Assembly: GCA_028023455.1 (NCBI GenBank) | Contig: JAQFVV010000018.1 | Location: 7,905,274 to 7,969,273 of the forward strand | Length of the DNA: 64,000 nt | Origin: Epiperipatus broadwayi | Taxonomy: Eukaryota > Onychophora > Udeonychophora > Euonychophora > Peripatidae | Direction: 5' to 3' | Part shown: positions 35,448 through 48,400 of the stretch, piece by piece | How the letters are laid out: each line of letters begins with the position of its first letter | Position numbering within the stretch: the first letter of the stretch is position 1 | Notes under the pieces: generated by a model | The model's input: the letters and a program-made list of their open reading frames with translations, nothing else | Databases searched by the model: none | What the model was told of the DNA's origin: nothing | Translations under genes and position numbers: made by a program

Positions 35448-35659
35448 TTGTTTTTTAAAGTAACAATTTTTATGTAGTTTTAAAAATTCTTTTTAATTTA
35501 TATTTGCACACATACAATGAAATAAATATTATAAAATAAATAAAGCAGTATATATCAATCTCTGGATATTAATGGCTTCTTGTTTTACACATATATATTC
35601 AAAAAAGTATATAAAATATATGCTATAAATATAAAAAAGAGCCTTATTTAAAATTTAGT

Positions 35660-36610
35660 CAACAATAGTGCTCTGTCTTATGGATAACAGTAATTCAGCC
35701 AATTCATACATTTTTTCATTCTGTTCTATTCATTGATCAGATCTTCAATTCCATATATCTTTTCTCATCTCATATCATAGCTAATTCATCCATTTCTTCA
35801 TTCTATTCTATTAATAGCCCAGATTTTCAATTCCCTAGGTCTCTTCACACCTCTTATACTATCCAGCAAGATTAGTCTTTTCCATCTCTTGTTTTCAATC
35901 ATTATTCATTCCAAAACATCCATTAGAATACTTTTTCTTTTTAATAAATGATTAATACCGTTTTTCTTTTCTACCTCTAATTTTCTCAATCCATTTTATT
36001 TTATCATTTACTCTTTCCAAAACTATTTTTGATTTTATTCATGCAATTAATTTTCTCTGTCCTTTTCCATGAGCACAGTTTGTGCTTAATTTTATATACT
36101 CATTGGTTATGTCTTGCACCCATACAATACACTCCATACACAGCTCTTAATTAATTTTTTCCTTAATTATCCCTTTAAAGGTTACAAAATATTTTATTTT
36201 ACTTTATAAAATGCTATTTTTCTTTTAATTTAGTCTTCACTTATTCCAATCCTCAATCAATCAACTATCCAAATATCTAAAACCATTCATTTGTTGGACT
36301 ATATTATCATGAATATCAGCTTCTACTCTCTTTTTGATTTCCCCCTATCCATAAATAAACTTTCTCCTGTATTCCATATATCCTTCCTACAAATTATTTA
36401 ATATATTTTGGAGATTCTTTTCATATTCAACTATAAAACTCATATTATCTGCAATTTTTATATATTTTTTATTCTTCTACCTCCAATAATAGCTTCTACA
36501 AATTCTAATATTTATCTAATATGTCTTCTAAACAAATATTAAAAAGCATAGATGTTGTACAGCATCCCTGTTTAACTGCTCTTTCTATTACTTTGTCAGT
36601 CTCAATATTC
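35660..36610 (-). pseudogene. LINE reverse transcriptase relic
   Basis: Decayed minus-strand frames contain AVKQGCCTTSMLFNICLEDI around 36595-36540 (RT motif G-RQGC.LSP.LFN). Then come a degraded YADD region and segments such as GRIYGIQEKVYLWIGG. Near the low-coordinate end is RELKIWAINRMKKW-like text reminiscent of the basic C-terminus of endonuclease-RT LINEs. Stops are frequent. It is not the same family as the RTE copies elsewhere in the window. Confidence 0.5.
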
Positions 36611-36904
36611 TCCAATGTGATTCTTATTCATTGAACAATCAATATTTTTTTTTTAAAAAAGTATTTTCTGCTTAAATTTATAATTATTTTATATGGCTCT
36701 AAAATTACACATCTTACAAATTCATCGTTATTATTATAATGGTAAAATTTAATTAGTAATACTATTAAATACATTTTCTAGAGGCACATATGTAAATGAA
36801 AATTGGATTATTAAAATGTGAGAGTTATCTGTACTCATGGGTAAATCATAATGAGATTATTTAATTACTTTTTTTTCAATTGTAATTTACAATTTTATTT
36901 TAAA

Positions 36905-37366
36905 CTAGCCATACCCGGCAATGTGCTGCTGTGTCTCAGTCTGGTTAAATGGAAAAGAAAGAAAAGAGAAAGTGCACATTTCTAATATGTTTAATTTCAC
37001 AATGCTCGTAGGTATACAATATTTTTTGTTGTTTCATTGTCTGTGCAGATATAGAGATTGTCTGGTTTGCCGATTCTAGAACATGCAACATATAATCGTC
37101 CACGTGAGAAGCAATCCGTGTTTAGATCTAACCCGCATAATTCTAAAGATTGGCCCTGAACTTTGTTGATTACAACTATACTTACAAAATTACCTCTCAT
37201 ATGTATGACATCTATATAATAATAGTAGGTCTATAAGGAGTATGTATATAAAAACTGGTGCGTATTCAAATGCAATGCTGCATCAAAATTTCAAAGCAAT
37301 CGCTGAAGAACTTTAGGAGATTTAAGATTTTGAACAAACGAACATTTACATTTGTACTTATATAGA
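36905..37366 (-). mobile_element. 462-bp Helitron deletion derivative
   Basis: Read on the minus strand it starts TCTATATAAGTACAAATG (TC at 37366-37365, preceded by A). It ends GCCGGGTATGGCTAG with CTAG at 36908-36905, followed by T. A|T insertion, 5'-TC, 3'-CTAG and a small GCC/GGC hairpin just before the end are the Helitron hallmarks. The interior keeps the last part of the Rep/helicase ORF, so it arose by deletion from an autonomous rolling-circle element. Confidence 0.88.
36997..37200 (-). pseudogene. Helitron helicase C-terminal fragment
   Basis: 67 codons including INKVQGQSLELCGLDLN, CFSRGRLYVACSRIGKPDNL and TKNIVYLRAL. This is the C-terminal PIF1-like helicase motif (QGQSL...LYVA.SR) of Helitron RepHel proteins, intact to its natural stop. 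The Rep nuclease and most of the helicase are missing. It lies wholly within the 462-bp Helitron, 90 bp from its 3' end. Confidence 0.9.
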
Positions 37367-37377
37367 TTTGTGATAAT

Positions 37378-37394
37378 TATAATTTCTGATTTTA
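37378..37394. repeat. 17-bp target-site duplication (left)
   Basis: TATAATTTCTGATTTTA, repeated exactly at 38507-38523, brackets the hammerhead element. It begins 12 bp from the Helitron end. Confidence 0.88.
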
Positions 37395-38506
37395 AATGAA
37401 ACACAGACTTATTATATACCTGTGTCTATATATGTAATATATAGGGTATATGAGCACAAACTTTTACACAACCTCCCACTCTCCATTCTATCTCATAACA
37501 CTGATACACTTGAACACATATATGTTGAAAAGATAAATAATCACCAATATCCATATCTCATGCTAAACCAGCAATCATCATTTGGTTCAGATTATCATCT
37601 CTACACATATATCCTGTAAGTGCTCAGATATATATTAAGATAGCCAATATTCATACTTTAATGGACAGGCTTCAATCTACTCCACTCTCCAACTCTTCAA
37701 CCGTCCAACCAATTGAAAATCTAATGTAATGCTCAAAGACCACCCCGAGGCTGAAATTCTTGTCACACCCATGTTGACCTAAAGTCAATCTGACCCCTCA
37801 TTGTCAGAACATTATTAATACATATATAAGGGATGGGCAGAAATCTCTACTATCTAATAACTGAAACACAGGCTTATTATATACCTATGTCTATATATGT
37901 AATATATAGTGTATATGAGCACAGACTTTGAGCATTACATCATCAGATTTTCAATTAGATGGATGGTTGAAGAGTTGGAGTGTGGAGTAGATTGAAGCCT
38001 GTTCATTAAAGTATGAATATTGGCTATCTTAATATATACCTGAGCACTTATAGCATATATGTGTAGAGATGATAATATGGACCAACTGATGATTGCTGGT
38101 TTAGCATGAAATACGTATATTGGTGATTATTTATCTTTTCAACATATATGTGTTCAAGTGTATCAGGGTTATGAGATAGAGTGGAGAGTGGGGGGGTTGT
38201 GTGAAAGTCTGTGCTAATATACCCTATATATTACATATATAGACCCAGGTATATAATAAGCCTGTGTTTCAGTTATTACATAATAGAGATGTCTGCCCAT
38301 CTCTTATATATGTATATAATGGATTATGTCCTGTACATAAGGGGTCATATTGACTTTAGGTCAACATGGGTGTGACAAGAATCTCAGCCTCAGGGTGGCC
38401 TTTGAGCATTACATCATCAGATTTTCAATTGGATGGACGGTTGAAGAGTTGGAGTGTGGAATAGATTGAAGCCTGTCCATTAAAATATGAAGATTGGCTA
38501 TCTTAC
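37395..38506 (+). mobile_element. Retrozyme-like tandem/inverted element
   Basis: 1112 bp bracketed by a 17-bp target duplication. Units of about 465-475 bp recur: forward starts GAAACACAGRCTTATTATAT at 37397 and 37862, then an inversion near 37929. After that the same unit is read in reverse, with TGAGCATTACATCATCAG at about 37928 and 38402. The result is roughly 1.1 forward plus 1.3 reverse units. No ORF. Each unit contains a hammerhead site, intact in the reverse part (38065-38140) and mutated in the forward part (minus strand, about 37540-37600: C3 to A and GAAA to GAGA). Tandem units of a few hundred bp with type I hammerheads and target duplications define animal retrozymes. The inversion is also typical of Penelope-type insertions. 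Confidence 0.8.
38065..38140 (+). ncRNA. Type I hammerhead ribozyme, core intact
   Basis: All invariant bases are present. Helix I is ACCAA (38081-38085) with TTGGT (38120-38124). After an internal loop there is a distal helix GATAA/TTATC plus AGAG-side pairing (38066-38075 with 38131-38140). The core strand is CTGATGA (38086-38092). Helix II is TGCT/AGCA closing GGTTT (38094-38106). GAAA lies at 38108-38111. Helix III is ATACGTAT (38111-38118), a perfect palindrome, and A at 38119 is the cleavage nucleotide. Predicted cleavage is between 38119 and 38120. The palindromic helix III implies action as a dimer, as reported for retrozyme hammerheads. One imperfection is a U-U juxtaposition at the core end of helix II. 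Confidence 0.85.
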
Positions 38507-38936
38507 TATAATTTCTGATTTTATTAAAATATTTAATGATTATTCCTGTTAATCTCTATTAGTCTTAATAAATACTCTTTTAATTATTAATTTTGAAATT
38601 TGTATAGTCTACATTCTCAGAAATCTAAAAATTAAGCATATATTTTATTATTATGTAAGAGTACAAGAAGAATATAAAAGCCACTTTATTAAAATTTATA
38701 TTGTTGATGTCAAAATTAACATCCATAGGTAAGATTGCTTTATTTTATTTTGGAATGAGATTATCAAGAGAACCTTTTTGTGTGATATATGGGTAGCAAC
38801 AAATCCCTTTCCTACTCATTGTATCACCAATGCAATCCTAATTTGTTATATCATTATTTCATATTAAAGTTTCATGATTAATTTTAAAGTAATAATTACT
38901 TATTGCATTCATTAAGATATTATCCAAAACTAAATC

Positions 38937-39060
38937 ATGTCATCATTATTGTCGTCATCTTCGTCATCGTCATCATCTTCTCCTCTCTTTTCTTCTTTTT
39001 CTTTTCTCCTTCTTTTTCTTCTTCTTCCTCCTCCTGCTCTTTTTCTTTTTCTTCTTCTTA
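38937..39060 (+). repeat. Pyrimidine-rich tract (TCA then CTT type)
   Basis: A CATCATTATTGTCGTCATCT-type triplet run changes into a ~90-bp CTT/CTCCT polypyrimidine stretch with almost no purines. It could adopt triplex structures; no coding role. Confidence 0.85.
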
Positions 39061-39531
39061 TTATTATTTATTAGGATCACATTTATGATTGGAATAAAAA
39101 TTAAAGATGGAGAATAAGATTGATTATATTGATTTATACAAGAATTTTATGGCAAGAAACTTGGGATCTGATTGATTAAAAAAACTTCATTTAGCTTGTG
39201 AGATCTGATTTGATTAAGAAAGATTTACTTTGATTAAAAAATCTGATTTGCTTAAAAGAGCTTTATTTTGATGAATATTTTTTAAATTAATCTGATGTTG
39301 TGTAACTCTGCTGTATAAGATTTTCTTAGAGAGTACTGAACTCTTCTGATTAGATGATTTTGTTTAATATAAGCAGCATCAGAGCTCTCTACCCATTTTG
39401 GGTACATATTATGGGAACTTCAATGTATACCTTTTTGGTGGCATATTATTATTAGATTGATTGTTTTTTATAGGCTACATTTTGTCATTTTAAATTAGCA
39501 TAGAAGGGCTAGTGTATGCTTTTTACAAGTT

Positions 39532-39533
<2 letters not shown>

Positions 39534-39570
<37 letters not shown>

Positions 39571-39580
39571 CTATATATAT

Positions 39581-39621
<41 letters not shown>
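39534..39621 (+). repeat. (TA)n microsatellite
   Basis: Two TA runs of about 18 repeats each, separated by an ACTATATATATAGG interruption. Confidence 0.95.
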
Positions 39622-39624
<3 letters not shown>

Positions 39625-41956
39625 TGAATGAGTGTGACTGCTTTTGTCATATATGTGTAGTAAAGCATAATGAAAATATTTATTCTGCAATGCCAATGTT
39701 TTAAAACAAGAATATTTGATGAATAAATAGTTCAAAATATTCATCAGTATCTCTATTTAAATTTATAAATGAACATATACACAAACAATCTATCATAACA
39801 TAAAACACAACTTGAATGAGGAATAATTGGAAAGTATAATTTAGAATAAATGCCCATGTCTTAGAATACATTTATCTAAGTTAATCTTTAGATCTATACA
39901 AAATTATTTGAAACATTTAATTATTTTATATATTTATATTAAAAATAATATTATATATTGGAAAAAATTTCCTTTGTTACTATATTTTATTTTGGTATTG
40001 ATAAGAGCTCACAGGCAATGCAACAATTATTATAATGGCTTGTGTGCAACCCCATAATCATGTTTCATTAATTTTACTAAGACAACAATTAGGCTTAGTA
40101 TTAATATATATATATTCTGGCCCTCAGCTTTTGTCTTAAAGCTGTATGTCAAGTTGTATAAATAGCATAGTATTAAAAAAAAATTTCAATAGTTTAATTT
40201 TTCTTATAAGCAAACTTTGTGACTACTTAATAATTAAATGTTTATGTATTTGATTAGCCAATTTATAAAAACTTTTATGATTTTTATAGCTTAAAAAGTA
40301 ATCTTAAGAATAAGTTTATAATGTTTAAATCCCGTAAATAGCTCTTTTATAATTTTAAAAATGCTTAGTTTTAGAAATATTACTAATTTAAAGTACTAGT
40401 GAGTTTAATTTTAAAATATTGCAATTAAAACCATCCTAGTTTAGTTATCAGATTGTATTAAAATTTAATATTAGTGCAAAACTTTAAAAACAGGTTCAAA
40501 CCATTAAGAATAAATTGCAAATGTTTAAATTATTTGTAAAAATGCATTATTTAATTTTAATTGTAATAAAAGTATTTTAATTAAATAATCTCAAATTTAA
40601 TTAATTTAAGAAGATAAATAATTTTTAAAATCAATAATTATTTTTATAATTAAGCCCAATTTTTAAATAAAGAATGCAATATTGTATGTGAGAATGTATG
40701 GATGTAAAAACTTTAGTTTTTTAAAGACTTCTTTATTGAGTTAATATTAAAGTTATTCTTAAAAGATATAATTTAAAATATTCTGGGATGCTAAATGAAA
40801 TTAAAAGAAGGTTTAAAAATAATATTATGGAGTAATATTCTGTTAAAATAATGTAACTTTTATTATGTAATATTTTATTTATTGTAGTACATTTTTATTT
40901 TTTGCTAAATAATTTGTTTTTAAAAAAATATTTAAAAATGATGTAATCATCAATTGATTGATTATTTAAATTTTCAGTCTAGGCTATCATCTTTAGAAAA
41001 TTCTAGAATGGGATTAATTGCTGTTTTTGCCAGTAAATTCTATAAAAAATTGTATTCATTTTGTTAGCTAGATCAACTGGGTGAATTAAATTGTCAAATT
41101 TATCCATCAAAAATTAATCACATGACTTATGTTATAAATGAAGCTGGTGAACACACCTACACATACATTTGCCTCATATTTACTTGCAGAAAAGATCAAC
41201 TAATTATTATTTTTTTGTAAACTTTAACTATTTTAATTGATTATTATTTTATGTTAAAAGTTTCAAAAGAATGAATTGCTAAATTATGCATCAAGCTCAA
41301 TCTCTAAATCACTAAAACTTCTCAGCACTTGAAATTATATTACAAGATGTGAATTATAAAAAAATTAACAGAAAACTCAACAGAAATTAAATCATTTTTG
41401 CTAAAGTTAAGTACTTCAATGGATTTTAGGAAAAGGTATCATTATCATTCCTGCTATGTAAAACTTTTCTTAATTCTATTTTTCATACTATAGGTAGATG
41501 ATATTACCGAATTAAAATTTTTAAGATATGCTGAAAGCATTAGAAAGGCTAAAGACTTTAAACTGTTTTAACTATTCTTTAAGCAACTTTTATTTGAAGA
41601 ATGTTTAATTATTTTTTTTTTGCATATTAAATGGTTTTTCTTTGGAGTAAGTTTCATTTTAAATGAAAAGACTTGAGCTTGTTTCATAATTATAAAATAT
41701 TTTATAAATGCCTTACCTGAAGTAAGTTATGTCTTGATAAGAAAATAATTAATTTATTTAAAACTTTTATATATGCTTAGTTTTTATTTTAAAATTCATA
41801 TTATTTAGATGTTTGTCCATATTTTAAAATGCGCATTATAAATGGAGAACTTTACATTTATGTAACATGCATTATTATTAAATGTTTATTTAAAGGATAA
41901 CCTTCATTTATAAAAAAAGAAATGAATTATTAAAAAAATTATTGTCTTTAAAATGA

Positions 41957-41958
41957 CA

Positions 41959-42005
<47 letters not shown>

Positions 42006-42046
42006 CATCATCATCATCATCATCATCATCATTATTATTATTATTA
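41957..42046 (+). repeat. (ATT)n-(ATC)n compound microsatellite
   Basis: About 16 ATT repeats pass into about 9 ATC repeats and back to ATT. Confidence 0.95.
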
Positions 42047-42424
42047 ATATTGATATGAAATTGATTTACTAGCAAAATATCTGTGTTATGACTATCTTAA
42101 ATTAAAGCAAGGAAATATATTTTATTAATATTACTGAATTTAGAGTTTATTGACTTGTACCATTTTCCAGAAATTTATTTTTATACTAGTATGTACTCTT
42201 AAAACAAATACATGTTTCACTTTTTTTTGTCCTAAAATTGATTATTGTTGATGACTAAATATATTTTTATTGATCAATATTTTATTATATAATAGTTACT
42301 TTAAAATAAAAATAATGAATTAAAATGGTTCATATGCATTGCTGTCATTAATTCTTTTAAAATAATAAATTTATTATTCAAAATAGCATTTTTTTTTATT
42401 ATTGGAAATGTAAAGTTTCTGGAG

Positions 42425-42428
42425 TGTG

Positions 42429-42461
<33 letters not shown>
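42425..42461 (+). repeat. (GT)n microsatellite
   Basis: Around 18 GT units with one GC interruption. Confidence 0.95.
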
Positions 42462-43952
42462 ACATTTGCATTAGCTCAATATCACACACATTTTCAGTAT
42501 TGATCTACTCGGATATCTACATTCCATTTTCTCCTTAATTGTGTTATTAAACCACTGGGTCTACATCACCAAGTAATTCTGGAATAACTAATCAATAAAT
42601 TTAAGATTCATCATACTTTATGAAAAATCTAAATTTGTAAAGAATTAAAAAATATATAACAAAAAACTAAAAGTTAAGAAGACTTTTTTCTGCTGCCATG
42701 CTTTACAATAAATAGTTGGATTTTTTTCAACTTTTTAAAAACTAATTTAAAAATAAACTTTGTGTTTTTCATTGATCATAATGTTAAAAATGTTTTAGTT
42801 TGAAAAACAAGTGAAGACATTATATTTGTATGTGTTCATTTAAATTGTTTTTTAGTATTATTTTTTTAGTTTTTAACTTAGAAAATTAAACCTGCTTACA
42901 TTCTTTATTTAGAGAGTTTGGATTGTCTATAATTAAGAAAAGAAAAGTAAAAGAGAGTTAAGAACAATTTTTTATGATCCATGAATGTTATCAATAATTA
43001 CTTGGTTCAAAATAAAAGTGACGACATCTTAATTTTTGGATTTTTGTGAAGTCAAAAGTAAACAATTGTTGTGTGGGGAGTGGGAATTCAAATAAATAAG
43101 AAAGAAATATCATTTAAGCATTTTTTTGTAAATTTGTAGTTGTTATTTGGAAGCAGTTCATTTTCATTTGGATTTTTATTTGGTTTGATTTATAGTCTGT
43201 ATTAAATGTAGTTGACAATTATTGTTTTCATTAAAATCAATAATATTTCTATGATTGATTGTATTTCTCTCCTCTCACGCCTCACTTTTTAAAAAAATAA
43301 AGAAGAAATAAATTTAAAAATTTTAATGACAAATAATAAGAATTTCAACACAAACCCATCAATTACAAATTAAAAGAGATTGTCTAATTTGTCATTTAAT
43401 TTTGTAAGTCAATATTAAATAATATTACGATGAGAAATCAAAAGAAACCTTGAAAATTTAGAATTTACCATATTTTTGCCTTATCTCCCACCCTCTCTCC
43501 CATTTTCTCAAAAACAAAGAATAAATTGAAGAGACAAATAATGCTAAAAGTTTTCAAAAAAATGAAGAACCTTCCAATGAAAAGTAATAAGAGGTTTTAA
43601 ATTCCACATTCAATTTATAAATTACATAGTATTATGATAAACCACTCGTCCAAATCCAAAGAATATTCAATTGATTGATTAGTAATCCCAATATTATTTC
43701 ATGATGGTAACCTATGTTATAAAAAAAACAATTAAAGAGAAAATGGAATGTAGATGGCCAACAAGATTGGTACCCATTTTCACTCATTCCACAATCATTT
43801 TGAACATTTACAGTTGTGGCAAAAGTTTGCCATCTAATGAGTTGATTCCATCAAAACAATTAATGCACTAATCTTGGTAATAATTCTGTTTTCTATTTTT
43901 TTAAATATAATTATTTATCTCCAGTAATTTGCTAGACTGAGGTTGTGAGTCT

Positions 43953-43992
<40 letters not shown>

Positions 43993-44030
43993 TATATATA
44001 TATATAGTATATATATATATATATATATAT
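43953..44030 (+). repeat. (TA)n microsatellite
   Basis: Three TA runs broken by GAG and TAG. Confidence 0.95.
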
Positions 44031-45359
44031 TACTCTTGAGTAGAAATATATTCACACAAGGAGTCAACCAATTTAGTGTGTTTTCTTCACACAGACACAC
44101 ATGTGTATTAGCAAATACATATAGTTCTTTTAGTAATAACTGACTTTCAGCAATTTAACTGTCATTATCGAACAATATCCTATTTCTGTATATAAACAAA
44201 TTCTTTCAAGTTTGCAATTTGAGTACTTACTTGGCACATACTATACCATTATTCAGTTCTTAATGCTCACTTGCAGTTTGGTTAACTTCAGTTAATTACC
44301 CTTTCTTCATAACCATTTTAGTCAACAATAAATAGACTTTTTGTGACATGATAATAGTATAAATAGTCTTGTAAAAGAGTTAAACAAGTTAATTAATTTG
44401 AAATGTACTATTGATAAAAAAAATCAGAATGAAATTATTAAATAATATTTATAATACTTTTAATACTACCATGCCCTCTTATTTTGCCACTACTATTAAT
44501 AATTTTATTATTTCCACCGCTTTAATGAGTAATTCACAAAGCATAATAAACTAGACAGATTATGGGAGGTATGTCGTTTTTAGATCACATTTTCTATATC
44601 CTTCTACTTGTACAGTAGACAATGAATTCATAAGCAGGACTTCCTAAATATACAATCTTTATCAGATGAAACTTCTAGCTTATATCTAGTTTCAAACTGA
44701 CTCTTTAGGATCATACTGCCTCAAGCAAAGATCACAACGAAGGAATGGCTAGTTTTACTAAGATTGTTTCTGGCATTGCTTTTTTAATATTTGAGGGCTT
44801 GAATTTAAAAAAAAAAAATGAAAAAGAAAATCTTAATCAAAACTTCTGCGTGTGTATGTAGTTAAAGGATAGAAAAGTTATAGTACAACAAAATTTCTGT
44901 GTTAGTATAAGAATATTGTCAAAACATGGAATGCTAGCGATGATTAAACCCTACATTATCTTAAGAGGAAAACAAAAATAACTGTTTTGTAACAGTATCT
45001 AGCTTTTGATAAACCAACATCATATTCTATAAAACAACAGGAAATATTTTTGCTTGAGTACTATTTATTTGTTATTCACATTTAGTTTTCATATCTGAAG
45101 AGTCATTTCATTATTCACCATATGTGGAACTGGTCTGTAGCTGACAATAACAACCAGACATAAATCTTATGACCAAGCAATAAATAATGTTAAGTTTAAT
45201 TAAAACTAATTATTTATAGGTAAGTTATCTTCTGATAAGAAAGGTTTTTAATTCAAAAATTATTTAGCAAAACACAGAAACTAAATAAATAAACAAACGC
45301 TATCAATGCAGAAAATACTTTTAAGTTCTAAAATAAGTAATCTGTAAATAGTCCTGTTT

Positions 45360-45425
45360 TACCAGGAATCGAACATGGATCTTTGGCATAATAAACCAGC
45401 ATATAACCACATGAGCAGTCATTTC
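45360..45425 (-). other. tRNA-like relic
   Basis: Minus strand reads GCTCATGTGGTTATATGC, a loop, then CCATGTTCGATTCCTGG, i.e. A-box and B-box order with tRNA spacing. Acceptor stem pairing is not convincing, so a SINE head or dead tRNA gene is more likely than a working tRNA. Confidence 0.35.
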
Positions 45426-48400
45426 GATTTTGAAAGTTTAAAAAAATTATAAATACTTGCTAGTAAAATGAGATAAAAATATGCAATCTTCTAGCACTTC
45501 TATTTTACTTAACATTTAAACGCCATTTTATCGTTTAAAATTAAAATAATAATGATAATAAATAACTGAAATATATTGATAACTTGTCTTATAATTTGTT
45601 GAAACTTGTTCATTCTAAAAATTAATAACAAGTTAGTTGCTGGAGTTCTTTGTTCTATAAGATAACAGATTTGATTGATGTCTAGTTATTAAATATGACA
45701 AATAATTTCTATATAATCCTAGTAAGTGATTTACTGATAAAATATTCTCATAAAGTTGATTATTAAAACAGAAATTTAATGAAATTTTTTCCCATAATTA
45801 TAAGAAAATCTCTACTTCTTTAAAAAATTAACTATATCAACGACAGAGATTAAATCAAGTAAGTCTATCTTATTAGAATTCAAACTTAATATATTTAAAA
45901 TAATATTTGAAAGCTTTTTGGTTTTGTTTAAGTACAGTTACAGATTTTAAAAATAAGTTTACTTTATATCTAATAGATTTATAATTTCAGGGCATAGTAT
46001 TTACATTTTTTTTTGTCTTGTTCAATGCAAAATATCATGACAACTTAATTAGTTTTTCATTGAAAGTCAGTAAATCAATATTATTTTTTAAAAATATTAT
46101 CTGTTTATTTGGAGTCGAATCTGTGTCCTTGTCTAATATGTTAGCAAACAATTTATACCTCAAACTCATTTTTATACTGAAATTCTATGCTGACTCTAAA
46201 TTTTTTGAACTATATAGGAAAATTAAGAATAATAATAGTTTTATTACTATAAGTAGTCATATTATTTTTATTGTTTATCTTTAATAAATTTAAACTTACT
46301 CTGAGTGAACTTTTCAAAAACTTACTATACTGAAAGTCTGATTGTTTACAATGCTGAAATTCAAACGCACAAATTGTTATTGGTATAAAAGTATGGAAAT
46401 ATAATTTTCATTTATAAATTTCATTTCGTTTTTACTTTTTATGAAAATAAAAAAAATACGTTTAATTTTTTTTCTTAAGTGAATTTATTGAGTATTGATC
46501 TTTCAATAAATCATCCGATCCCTACTTGTTTGCGTACAGATCCAATAGTTTTAAATTCACTAATTGAATGATAAAATTTTTACGGTTAGAAGAAAAGAAA
46601 CCACTTTTATTGGTTACAAGTTTGATTAGTCATGATTTGTTTTTAAGTTTTCTTTAGTTTCATTAAGAATGGCATTATCATGGAAAGCAGAAAAGATTTA
46701 CAAAGATTGATATGACAAATGAGTTGCTATTGAAGCCTTAAAATATTTTTTAAAATTATCACAATTTTTACCAGTCAAACTTATTTTAAAATCATGTGAG
46801 ATTTTTTCCTGAAATATTTAATTTTGTAATGAGATAATTCGATTATTAATTAACCTGCAATTTGTTTGCACAAACATCGAAGAAAAAAATTATCATGAAT
46901 GTGTTAAAGTAGATTTATCATATATATATATACACACACACACACCAAATATCCTAATGTAAACTCTTAATTAATGTTTAAATCATTTCAGTCACTTAAT
47001 TCCCATATGACAAACTCTTACCAACTGTTACATCGTATTGAAATATTTAAACTAATCGTTTGGCTGCGAAACAATCTTGTAGAATTATTCATCAAATTTG
47101 GTTAATATTTAAGGTGACAATTTACAACTGTTTTTCATTCTACCTTAGGCTAATTTATTATAACGTGTAAATTTTATTATAACGTGTAAGATTGTATTGT
47201 AATTATTTTACACAATCAAATCTGATATACACATGAAAGAGGCTTTGTATAATTTATTAAGATGCTACCAAATAATTTTGCAGCCGGCTGATAAATAAGG
47301 CATTTGAACGTAAAATAATTGTCATGGAGGAGCTAATTGGTTGGTTATTTTAATGCAAAGGCAAGTAAGAGCTTGTTACATGAAAATTTTTTGCCTAATA
47401 TTCTTTTACAGTGAAAGGAAAGCTTGGGTTGGTAATTGTTTTGAGTTTATTATCATATTAGTAATTCACACTCTTTTGGTTGGAGAATATAATTTTTACG
47501 TTTTGATGTAAGTATTTTTAATATATATATATATTATAATGGTCGAGGGAAATGACTCTTTACCCTATCTTTCGTACAGGGCGCCACTAGATTATTCAAA
47601 CCTAGAAAATTTGTAATGTAGGCAGATACTTCTTGTTATAATCTAATTTTATTTTATTATTGACTGTTAGCCCATGCCACTAGCTCAAGGAGATGCAGAC
47701 ATTTAATATATAACTTCTTAAACGTATTTCAATACTAAAAAAAATAAATAAAATAAGCCACTGCCTGTAATAACACACAAAAACATTTGTTGTCGCACAT
47801 ATATATAAATTTAAATTTGAGGGATAAATTAATCTTACTTTAATTTGTTATTATTATTTTATACTTTAAATTATTATTTTAGTAAGTCCTCATAGATGGA
47901 CAGTTTATATATTTTTATTTTAGAATGTTGAGCCTAAATAAGCTATATAGATTACCAATTAAAACTTTTCAAAATATCCAACCTCAGGCTAAAAGTTCAT
48001 AGCTAAACCAATGCTTGCTTCCTGATATACAGATACAACCAATGAAATATCAAGATGTTAGCATAAAACCACACTGACAGGAATGTGCATCTGCAGCATG
48101 ATATTATTTAAAAGAAAGAGGGAAAGCAGTCCTTGCCATCTTATTATCCCTATCCATAGAGCAAAAGGGGATCAGTGTCACAAGAAATACATCTGCATCC
48201 ATTGCAACAATATGGCTACACCTTTAGGGGCCATGCATTCAGTTGGGCACATTGCCCTGTGTGCTAACACACTTCACATTACATTGATATAAACACCCAT
48301 ATATCTTTTCACTATGAAACAAATAGTCTGAAATTAAACCCCTTTAAAACTAACAAACTTTAACAAATCTATGCAGCCATCTACATCCAACTTTAAATTT

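Noticed and set aside
39516-39704. ORFs rich in Ile-Tyr over TA repeats (also 43915, 56548)
   Set aside because: Translation of (TA)n microsatellites.
41957-42046. ATT/ATC repeat as a CRISPR-like array
   Set aside because: Simple triplet microsatellite without spacers in an animal genome.
47572-47592. CAGGGCGCCACTAGATT as a CTCF site
   Set aside because: Single short match in a 64 kb window; no context to support it.
48083-48292. 69-codon Cys/His-rich plus-strand ORF as a zinc-finger exon
   Set aside because: Cysteine and histidine spacing fits no zinc-finger pattern, and no splice-site context or homologous motif is visible.
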